A DNA stretch of 64,000 nt from Osmia lignaria lignaria. Lineage: Eukaryota; Arthropoda; Insecta; Hymenoptera; Megachilidae. This document shows, in pieces, positions 50,281 through 59,468 of the stretch. The position numbers and the translations under genes were made by a program. The notes beneath the pieces are model-generated. The model was not told the origin of the DNA, ran no database searches, and saw only the letters and a list, made by a program, of their open reading frames with translations. Numbering within the stretch: the stretch's first letter is position 1; each line of letters starts with the position of its first letter. Where the stretch lies: positions 26,386,001 to 26,450,000 of the forward strand of contig NW_027478161.1 in the NCBI RefSeq assembly GCF_051020975.1. Reading direction: 5' to 3'.

Positions 50281-50304
50281 AGAAGAAGAACAACAAGAAG
50301 AAGA
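50281..50304 (+). repeat. Purine-rich 24-bp perfect mirror repeat
   Basis: The sequence is (AGA)3(ACA)2(AGA)3, which reads the same in both directions along one strand. All but two of the 24 bases are purines. Mirror-symmetric purine tracts can form intramolecular triplexes, although the two C interruptions weaken that expectation. The tract is present in most monomers. Copies with CAGAGGAAG, GAACAACGAG, GAAAAAGAAC or GAAGAGCAAC carry a single change that breaks the symmetry. Confidence 0.8.
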
Positions 50305-50305
50305 A

Positions 50306-50313
50306 ATATCTCG
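50306..50313 (+). repeat. ATATCTCG motif, forward copy 1
   Basis: ATATCTCG occurs twice in direct orientation, 50 bp apart (50306 and 50356), each preceded by AA and followed by (A/G)AA. It also occurs once inverted as CGAGATAT at 50147-50154. Three copies of an 8-mer in 322 bp, conserved in nearly every monomer, suggest either internal duplication or a recurring binding element. I do not know a factor for this motif. Confidence 0.6.
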
Positions 50314-50327
50314 AAATATGTCCGTCA

Positions 50328-50354
50328 GGCCCCTTCCCTTGAGATAAATCTGCA
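50328..50354 (+). repeat. Internal duplication, copy 2 (alpha/beta switch site)
   Basis: This is the second copy of the 27-bp segment, 114 bp downstream of copy 1. It is where the beta monomer class differs most: alpha reads CCCTTGAGATAAATCTGC, whereas beta reads CCTTTGAGCTGAATCTGC preceded by CGTT or AGTT. Copy 1 stays GAGATAACTC or GAGATTACTC in both classes. Confidence 0.85.
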
Positions 50355-50355
50355 A

Positions 50356-50363
50356 ATATCTCG
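50356..50363 (+). repeat. ATATCTCG motif, forward copy 2
   Basis: This is the second direct copy, in the context CAAATATCTCGGAAACGAAG. Point variants here (CCTCGG, CCCGG, ACTCGG, CTTGG, CTCCG) are shared by particular non-adjacent monomers and serve as tracers of copied blocks. Confidence 0.6.
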
Positions 50364-52062
50364 GAAACGAAGAGAGCTATGGCAAAATGTTAAGAGACCT
50401 TTTTTGTAGAGAATTAAGTTTCCTACTTTTTATGTTCTATGATATTTTTTGATCAGATGCGCAGTTCTCGAGATATATCAAGATATTTAAAAGTTCCGAA
50501 GCCGCACCAACATAATAGAGATACAGAAACACCGTGGCCCCTTTCTTTGAGATAACTTTCCACTATTGCGAGCTGTAAATGCCACTTCCAGCTGAGCTGT
50601 GCAGAAGAAGAACAACAAGAAGAAGAAATATCTCGAAATATGTCCGTCAGGCCCCTTCCCTTGAGATATATCTGCAAATATCTCGGAAACGAAGCGAGCT
50701 ATGGCAAAATGTTAAGAGACCTTTTTTGTAGAGAATTATGTTTCCTACAATTTATGTTCTATGATATTTTTTGATCAGAAGCGTAGTTTTCGAGATATAT
50801 CGAGATATTTAAAAGTTGCGAAGCCGCACCAACATAATAGAGATACAGAAACACCGTGGCCCCTTTCTTTGGGATAACTCTGCACTATTGCGAGCTGCAA
50901 ATGCCACTTCCAGCTTAGCTGTGCAGAGGAAGAACAACAAGAAGAAGAAATATCTCGAAATATGTCCGTCAGGCCCCTTCCCTTGAGATAAATCTGCAAA
51001 TATCTCGGAAACGAAGCGAGCTATGGCAAAATGTTAAGAGACCTTTTTTGTAGAGAATTAAGTTTCCTACTTTTTATGTTCTACGATATTTTTTGATCAG
51101 ATGCGCAGTTCTCGAGATATATCAAGATATTTAAAAGTTCCGAAGCCGCACCAACATAATAGAGATACAGAAACACCGTGGCCCCTTTCTTTGAGATAAC
51201 TCTGCACTATTGCGAGCTGCAAATGCCACTTCCAGCTTAGCTGTGCAGAAGAAGAACAACAAGAAGAAGAAATATCTCGAAATATGTCCGTCAGGCCCCT
51301 TCCCTTGAGATAAATCTGCAAATATCTCGGAAACGAAGCGAGCTATGGCAAAATGTTAAGAGACCTTTTTTGTAGAGAATTAAGTTTCCTACTTTTTATG
51401 TTCTATGATATTTTTTGATCAGATGCGTAGTTCTCGAGATATATCAAGATATTTAAAAGTTCCGAAGCCGCACCAACATAATAGAGATACAGAAACACCG
51501 TGGCCCCTTTCTTTGAGATAACTCTGCACTATTGCGAGCTGCAAATGCCACTTCCAGCTTAGCTGTGCAGAAGAAGAACAACAAGAAGAAGAAATATCTC
51601 GAAATATGTCCGTCAGGCCCCTTCCCTTGAGATAAATCTGCAAATATCTCGGAAACGAAGAGAGCTATGGCAAAATGTTAAGAGACCTTTTTTGTAGAGA
51701 ATTAAGTTTCCTACTTTTTATGTTCTATGATATTTTTTGATCAGATGCGCAGTTCTCGAGATATATCAAGATATTTAAAAGTTCCGAAGCCGCACCAACA
51801 TAATAGAGATACAGAAACACCGTGGCCCCTTTCTTTGAGATAACTTTCCACTATTGCGAGCTGTAAATGCCACTTCCAGCTGAGCTGTGCAGAAGAAGAA
51901 CAACAAGAAGAAGAAATATCTCGAAATATGTCCGTCAGGCCCCTTCCCTTGAGATATATCTGCAAATATCTCGGAAACGAAGCGAGCTATGGCAAAATGT
52001 TAAGAGACCTTTTTTGTAGAGAATTATGTTTCCTACAATTTATGTTCTATGATATTTTTTGA

Positions 52063-55000
52063 TCAGAAGCGTAGTTTTCGAGATATATCAAGATATTTAA
52101 AAGTTCCGAAGCCGCACCAACATAATAGAGATACAGAAACACCGTGGCCCCTTTCTTTGGGATAACTCTGCACTATTGCGAGCTGGAAATGCCACTTCCA
52201 GTTTAGCTGTGCAGAACAAGAACAACAAGAAGAAGAAATATCTCGAAATATGTCCGTCAGGACCCTTCCCTTGGGATAAATCTGCAAATATCTCGGAAAC
52301 GAAGCGAGCTATGGCAAAACGTTTAGAGACCTTTTTTGTAGAGAATTATGTTTCCTACTTTTTATGTTCTATGATATTTTTTGATCAGATACGTAGTTCT
52401 CGAGATATATCAAGATATTTAAAAGCTTCGAAGCTGCACCAACATAATAGAGGTACAGAAACACCGTGGCCCCTTTCTTTGAGATAACTCTGCACTATTG
52501 CGAGCTGCAAATGCCACTTCCAGCTTAGCTGTGCAGAAGAAGAACAACAAGAAGAAGAAAGATTTCGAAATATGTCCGTCAGGCCCCTTCCCTTGAGATA
52601 AATCTGCAAATATCTCGGAAACGAAGCGAGCTATGGCAAAATGTTAAGAGACCTTATTTGTAGAGAATTAAGTTTCCTACTTTTTATGTTCTATGATATT
52701 TTTTGATCAGATGCGTAGTTCTCGAGATATATCAAGATATGTAAAAGCTTCGAAGCTGCGCCAACATAATAGAGATACAGAAACACCGTGGCCCCTTTCT
52801 TTGAGATAACTCTGCACGATTGCGAGCTGGAAATGCCACTTCCAGTTTAGCTGTGCAGAAGAAGAACAACAAGAAGAAGAAATATCTCGAAATATGTCCA
52901 TCAGGACCCTTCCCTTGAGATAAATCTGCAAATATCTCGGAAACGAAGCGAGCTATGGCAAAATGTTAAGAGACCTTTTTTGTACAGAATTATGTTTCCT
53001 ACAATTTATGTTCTATGATATTTTTTGATCAGAAGCGTAGTTTTCGAGATATATCGAGATATTTAAAAGTTGCGAAGCCGCACCAACATAATAGAGATAC
53101 AGAAACACCGTGGCCCCTTTCTTTGGGATAACTCTGCACTATTGCGAGCTGCAAATGCCACTTCCAGCTTAGCTGTGCAGAAGAAGAACAACAAGAAGAA
53201 GAAATATCTCGAAATCTGTCCGTCAGGCCCCTTCCCTTGAGATAAATCTGCAAATATCTCGGAAACGAAGAGAGCTATGGCAAAATGTTAAGAGACCTTT
53301 TTTGTAGAGAATTAAGTTTCCTACTTTTTATGTTCTATGATATTTTTTGATCAGATGCGTAGTTCTCGAGATATATCAAGATATTTAAAAGTTCCGAAGC
53401 CGCACCAACATAATAGAGATACAGAAACACCGTGGCCCCTTTCTTTGAGATAACTCTGGCCTATTGCGAGCTGCAAATGCCACTTCTAGCTCAGCTGTGC
53501 AGAAGAAGAACAACAAGAAGAAGAAATATCTCGAAATATGTCCGTCAGGCCCCTTCCCTTGAGATAAATCTGCAAATATCTCGGAAACGAAGAGAGCTAT
53601 GGCAAAATGTTGAGAGACCTTTTTTGTAGAGAATTAAGTTTCCTACTTATTATGTTCTATGATATTTTTTGATCAGATGCGTAGTTCTCGAGATATATCA
53701 AGATATTTAAAAGTTCCGAAGCCGCACCAACATAATAGAGATACAGAAACACCGTGGCCCCTTTCTTTGAGATAACTCTGCACTATTGCGAGCTGCAAAT
53801 GCCACTTCCAGCTTAGCTGTGCAGAGGAAGAACAACAAGAAGAAGAAATATCTCGAAATATGTCCGTCAGGCCCCTTCCCTTGAGATAAATCTGCAAATA
53901 TCTCGGAAACGAAGCGAGCTATGGCAAAATGTTAAGAGACCTTTTTTGTAGAGAATTAAGTTTCCTACTTTTTATGTTCTACGATATTTTTTGATCAGAT
54001 GCGCAGTTCTCGAGATATATCAAGATATTTAAAAGTTCCGAAGCCGCACCAACATAATAGAGATACAGAAACACCGTGGCCCCTTTCTTTGAGATAACTC
54101 TGCACTATTGCGAGCTGCAAATGCCACTTCCAGCTTAGCTGTGCAGAAGAAGAACAACAAGAAGAAGAAATATCTCGAAATATGTCCGTCAGGCCCCTTC
54201 CCTTGAGATAAATCTGCAAATATCTCGGAAACGAAGCGAGCTATGGCAAAATGTTAAGAGACCTTTTTTGTAGAGAATTAAGTTTCCTACTTTTTATGTT
54301 CTATGATATTTTTTGATCAGATGCGTAGTTCTCGAGATATATCAAGATATTTAAAAGTTCCGAAGCCGCACCAACATAATAGAGATACAGAAACACCGTG
54401 GCCCCTTTCTTTGAGATAACTCTGCACTATTGCGAGCTGCAAATGCCACTTCCAGCTTAGCTGTGCAGAAGAAGAACAACAAGAAGAAGAAATATCTCGA
54501 AATATGTCCGTCAGGCCCCTTCCCTTGAGATAAATCTGCAAATATCTCGGAAACGAAGAGAGCTATGGCAAAATGTTGAGAGACCTTTTTTGTAGAGAAT
54601 TAAGTTTCCTACTTATTATGTTCTATGATATTTTTTGATCAGATGCGTAGTTCTCGAGATATATCAAGATATTTAAAAGTTCCGAAGCCGCACCAACATA
54701 ATAGAGATACAGAAACACCGTGGCCCCTTTCTTTGAGATAACTCTGCACTATTGCGAGCTGCAAATGCCACTTCCAGCTTAGCTGTGCAGAGGAAGAACA
54801 ACAAGAAGAAGAAATATCTCGAAATATGTCCGTCAGGCCCCTTCCCTTGAGATAAATCTGCAAATATCTCGGAAACGAAGCGAGCTATGGCAAAATGTTA
54901 AGAGACCTTTTTTGTAGAGAATTAAGTTTCCTACTTTTTATGTTCTACGATATTTTTTGATCAGATGCGCAGTTCTCGAGATATATCAAGATATTTAAAA

Positions 55001-55926
55001 GTTCCGAAGCCGCACCAACATAATAGAGATACAGAAACACCGTGGCCCCTTTCTTTGAGATAACTCTGCACTATTGCGAGCTGCAAATGCCACTTCCAGC
55101 TTAGCTGTGCAGAAGAAGAACAACAAGAAGAAGAAATATCTCGAAATATGTCCGTCAGGCCCCTTCCCTTGAGATAAATCTGCAAATATCTCGGAAACGA
55201 AGCGAGCTATGGCAAAATGTTAAGAGACCTTTTTTGTAGAGAATTAAGTTTCCTACTTTTTATGTTCTATGATATTTTTTGATCAGATGCGTAGTTCTCG
55301 AGATATATCAAGATATTTAAAAGTTCCGAAGCCGCACCAACATAATAGAGATACAGAAACACCGTGGCCCCTTTCTTTGAGATAACTCTGCACTATTGCG
55401 AGCTGCAAATGCCACTTCCAGCTTAGCTGTGCAGAAGAAGAACAACAAGAAGAAGAAATATCTCGAAATATGTCCGTCAGGCCCCTTCCCTTGAGATAAA
55501 TCTGCAAATATCTCGGAAACGAAGAGAGCTATGGCAAAATGTTAAGAGACCTTTTTTGTAGAGAATTAAGTTTCCTACTTTTTATGTTCTATGATATTTT
55601 TTGATCAGATGCGCAGTTCTCGAGATATATCAAGATATTTAAAAGTTCCGAAGCCGCACCAACATAATAGAGATACAGAAACACCGTGGCCCCTTTCTTT
55701 GAGATAACTTTCCACTATTGCGAGCTGTAAATGCCACTTCCAGCTGAGCTGTGCAGAAGAAGAACAACAAGAAGAAGAAATATCTCGAAATATGTCCGTC
55801 AGGCCCCTTCCCTTGAGATATATCTGCAAATATCTCGGAAACGAAGCGAGCTATGGCAAAATGTTAAGAGACCTTTTTTGTAGAGAATTATGTTTCCTAC
55901 AATTTATGTTCTATGATATTTTTTGA
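52063..55926 (+). repeat. Higher-order unit C, 12 monomers
   Basis: The order is a 52063, b 52385, c 52707, d 53029, f 53351, then h-i-k (53673-54638) repeated as h-i-k (54639-55604), then j 55605. Marker monomers e and g of unit A are missing. k is a monomer ending CGAAGAGAGC. Confidence 0.75.
53673..54638 (+). repeat. Three-monomer tandem duplication (second copy 54639-55604)
   Basis: Each 966-bp copy holds CAGAGGAAG, then TTCTACGATATT with GCGCAG, then a monomer ending CGAAGAGAGC. The copies look the same except at their right ends: the first leads out with TTGAGAGACC and ACTTATTATG, the second with TTAAGAGACC and ACTTTTTATG. Confidence 0.8.
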
Positions 55927-58900
55927 TCAGAAGCGTAGTTTTCGAGATATATCAAGATATTTAAAAGTTCCGAAGCCGCACCAACATAATAGAGATACAG
56001 AAACACCGTGGCCCCTTTCTTTGGGATAACTCTGCACTATTGCGAGCTGGAAATGCCACTTCCAGTTTAGCTGTGCAGAACAAGAACAACAAGAAGAAGA
56101 AATATCTCGAAATATGTCCGTCAGGACCCTTCCCTTGGGATAAATCTGCAAATATCTCGGAAACGAAGCGAGCTATGGCAAAACGTTTAGAGACCTTTTT
56201 TGTAGAGAATTATGTTTCCTACTTTTTATGTTCTATGATATTTTTTGATCAGATGCGTAGTTCTCGAGATATATCAAGATATTTAAAAGCTTCGAAGTTG
56301 CACCAACATAATACAGGTACAGAAACACCGTGGCCCCTTTCTTTGAGATAACTCTGCACTATTGCGAGCTGCAAATGCCACTTCCAGCTTAGCTGTGCAG
56401 AAGAAGAACAACAAGAAGAAGAAAGATTTCGAAATATGTCCGTCAGGCCCCTTCCCTTGAGATAAATCTGCAAATATCTCGGAAACGAAGCGAGCTATGG
56501 CAAAATGTTAAGAGACCTTATTTGTAGAGAATTAAGTTTCCTACTTTTTATGTTCTATGATATTTTTTGATCAGATGCGTAGTTCTCGAGATATATCAAG
56601 ATATTTAAAAGCTTCCAAGCTGCACCAACATAATAGAGATACAGAAACACCGTGGCCCCTTTCTTTGAGATAACTCTGCACAATTGCGAGCTGGAAATGC
56701 CACTTCCAGTTTAGCTGTGCAGAAGAAGAACAACAAGAAGAAGAAATATCTCGAAATATGTCCATCAGGACCCTTCCCTTGAGATAAATCTGCAAATATC
56801 TCGGAAACGAAGCGAGCTATGGCAAAATGTTAAGAGACCTTTTTTGTACAGAATTATGTTTCCTACAATTTATGTTCTATGATATTTTTTGATCAGAAGC
56901 GTAGTTTTCGAGATATATCGAGATATTTAAAAGTTGCGAAGCCGCACCAACATAATAGAGATACAGAAACACCGTGGCCCCTTTCTTTGGGATAACTCTG
57001 CACTATTGCGAGCTGCAAATGCCACTTCCAGCTTAGCTGTGCAGAAGAAGAACAACAAGAAGAAGAAATATCTCGAAATCTGTCCGTCAGGCCCCTTCCC
57101 TTGAGATAAATCTGCAAATATCTCGGAAACGAAGAGAGCTATGGCAAAATGTTAAGAGACCTTTTTTGTAGAGAATTAAGTTTCCTACTTTTTATGTTCT
57201 ATGATATTTTTTGATCAGATGCGCAGTTCTCGAGATATATCAAGATATTTAAAAGTTCCGAAGCCGCACCAACATAATAGAGATACAGAAACACCGTGGC
57301 CCCTTTCTTTGAGATAACTCTGCACTATTGCGAGCTGTAAATGCCACTTCCAGCTTAGCTGTGCAGAAGAAGAACAACAAGAAGAAGAAATATCTCGAAA
57401 TATGTCCGTCAGGCCCCTTCATTTGAGATAAATCTGCAAATATCTCGGAAACGAAGCGAGCTATGGCAAAATGTTAAGAGACCTTTTTTGTAGAGAATTA
57501 AGTTTCCTACTTTTTATGTTCTATGATATTTTTTGATCAGATGCGTAGTTCTCGAGATATATCAAGATATTTAAAAGTTCCGAAGCCGCACCAACATAAT
57601 AGAGATACAGAAACACCGTGGCCCCTTTCTTTGAGATAACTCTGGCCTATTGCGAGCTGCAAATGCCACTTCTAGCTCAGCTGTGCAGAAGAAGAACAAC
57701 AAGAAGAAGAAATATCTCGAAATATGTCCGTCAGGCCCCTTCCCTTGAGATAAATCTGCAAATATCTCGGAAACGAAGAGAGCTATGGCAAAATGTTGAG
57801 AGACCTTTTTTGTAGAGAATTAAGTTTCCTACTTATTATGTTCTATGATATTTTTTGATCAGATGCGTAGTTCTCGAGATATATCAAGATATTTAAAAGT
57901 TCCGAAGCCGCACCAACATAATAGAGATAGAGAAACACCGTGGCCCCTTTCTTTGAGATAACTCTGCACTATTGCGAGCTGCAAATGCCACTTCCAGCTT
58001 AGCTGTGCAGAAGAAGAACAACAAGAAGAAGAAATATCTCGAAATATGTCCGTCAGGCCCCTTCCCTTGAGATAAATCTGCAAATATCTCGGAAACGAAG
58101 CGAGCTATGGCAAAATGTTAAGAGACCTTTTTTGTAGAGAATTAAGTTTCCTACTTTTTATGTTCTATGATATTTTTTGATCAGATGCGTAGTTCTCGAG
58201 ATATATCAAGATATTTAAAAGTTCCGAAGCCGCACCAACATAATAGAGATACAGAAACACCGTGGCCCCTTTCTTTGAGATAACTCTGCACTATTGCGAG
58301 CTGCAAATGCCACTTCCAGCTTAGCTGTGCAGAGGAAGAACAACAAGAAGAAGAAATATCTCGAAATATGTCCGTCAGGCCCCTTCCCTTGAGATAAATC
58401 TGCAAATATCTCGGAAACGAAGCGAGCTATGGCAAAATGTTAAGAGACCTTTTTTGTAGAGAATTAAGTTTCCTACTTTTTATGTTCTATGATATTTTTT
58501 GATCAGATGCGTAGTTCTCGAGATATATCAAGATATTTAAAAGTTCCGAAGCCGCACCAACATAATAGAGATACAGAAACACCGTGGCCCCTTTCTTTGA
58601 GATAACTCTGCACTATTGCGAGCTGCAAATGCCACTTCCAGCTTAGCTGTGCAGAGGAAGAACAACAAGAAGAAGAAATATCTCGAAATATGTCCGTCAG
58701 GCCCCTTCCCTTGAGATAAATCTGCAAATATCTCGGAAACGAAGCGAGCTATGGCAAAATGTTAAGAGACCTTTTTTGTAGAGAATTAAGTTTCCTACTT
58801 TTTATGTTCTACGATATTTTTTGATCAGATGCGCAGTTCTCGAGATATATCAAGATATTTAAAAGTTCCGAAGCCGCACCAACATAATAGAGATACAGAA

Positions 58901-59468
58901 ACACCGTGGCCCCTTTCTTTGAGATAACTCTGCACTATTGCGAGCTGCAAATGCCACTTCCAGCTTAGCTGTGCAGAAGAAGAACAACAAGAAGAAGAAA
59001 TATCTCGAAATATGTCCGTCAGGCCCCTTCCCTTGAGATAAATCTGCAAATATCTCGGAAACGAAGAGAGCTATGGCAAAATGTTAAGAGACCTTTTTTG
59101 TAGAGAATTAAGTTTCCTACTTTTTATGTTCTATGATATTTTTTGATCAGATGCGCAGTTCTCGAGATATATCAAGATATTTAAAAGTTCCGAAGCCGCA
59201 CCAACATAATAGAGATACAGAAACACCGTGGCCCCTTTCTTTGAGATAACTCTGGACTATTGCGAGCTGCAAATGCGACTTCCAGCTCAGCTGTGCAGAA
59301 GAAGAACAACAAGAAGAAGAAATATCTCGAAATATGTCCGTCAGGCCCCTTCCCTTGAGATAAATCTGCAAATATCTCGGAAACGAAGCGAGCTATGGCA
59401 AAATGTTAAGAGACCTTTTTTGTACAGAATTATGTTTCCTACAATTTATGTTCTATGATATTTTTTGA
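55927..59468 (+). repeat. Higher-order unit D, first 11 monomers
   Basis: The order is a 55927, b 56249, c 56571, d 56893, e 57215, f 57537, g 57859, h 58181, h 58503, i 58825, then 59147 (TCTGGACTATTG). The run d-e-f-g-h is then copied again from 59469. The run d-e-f-g (56893-58180) matches 46267-47554 at an offset of 10626 bp (33 monomers). Confidence 0.7.

Larger units (their letters stand above)
50131..50355 (-). other. Recurrent 74-codon reading frame, probably not a gene
   Basis: A minus-strand open frame of 74 codons occupies this position in 185 of 198 complete monomers; a few copies read longer, to 84 codons. Its first codon is TTG, not ATG, and the standard monomer has a TAG stop shortly upstream (in CCATAGCTCGC). 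The peptide is rich in Ser and Cys (SSSCCSSS) because it reads the complement of the purine mirror repeat. I see no known domain, signal peptide or splice context. Thirteen monomers carry stops at four kinds of site. Conservation is no greater than that of the DNA itself, so I call it a by-product of repeat homogeneity. Confidence 0.8.
50131..50452 (+). repeat. Representative 322-bp monomer used to describe internal anatomy
   Basis: This copy is close to the commonest alpha type. In order it holds: a palindrome cluster (50144-50157); an AT-rich segment (50150-50170); the first copy of an internal 27-bp duplication (50214-50240); an imperfect hairpin (50249-50271); a purine-rich mirror repeat (50281-50304); a forward ATATCTCG (50306-50313); the second copy of the 27-bp duplication (50328-50354); another ATATCTCG (50356-50363); and a T-rich tail with runs of T at about 50400-50405, 50427-50431 and 50445-50450. 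A monomer consensus has about 126 G+C in 322 bases (39%). C and G are nearly equal (65 and 61), and there are 11 CpGs. This copy carries the AGAGAGC variant in place of AGCGAGC near 50371. Confidence 0.9.
49487..50774 (+). repeat. Four-monomer tandem duplication (second copy 50775-52062)
   Basis: The two 1288-bp stretches look identical by eye. They share the d/h fusion monomer, a TTCTACGATATT lead-in to the GCGCAG monomer, a CGAAGAGAGC monomer and the ACTTTCC monomer. This is one of the most recent-looking events in the window. Confidence 0.85.
48521..52062 (+). repeat. Higher-order unit B, 11 monomers
   Basis: The order is a, b, c, then a four-monomer set (49487-50774) repeated at once (50775-52062). 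The first monomer of each set starts like d (AAAGTTGCG, TTTGGGATAAC) and ends like h (CAGAGGAAG), so it is a d/h fusion in which e, f and g have been lost. Each set ends with j (ACTTTCC at 50556 and 51843). Confidence 0.75.

Noticed and set aside
50391..50450. T-runs as intrinsic terminators or phased bent DNA
   Set aside because: No GC-rich stem precedes the T-runs, and their spacings (27 and 18 bp) are not multiples of the helical repeat, so neither reading is supported.
50131..50452. CENP-B box
   Set aside because: I looked for the pattern TTCGNNNNANNCGGG on both strands of the monomer. TTCG occurs (for example TTTCGAGATATATCGAG on the plus strand of type II), but none has the required CGGG at the correct spacing.
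50131..50452. Hammerhead ribozyme in the satellite transcript
   Set aside because: Some satellites encode one, so I looked for CTGATGA together with a GAAAC partner on both strands. GGAAAC and AGAAAC are present but no CTGATGA core is.
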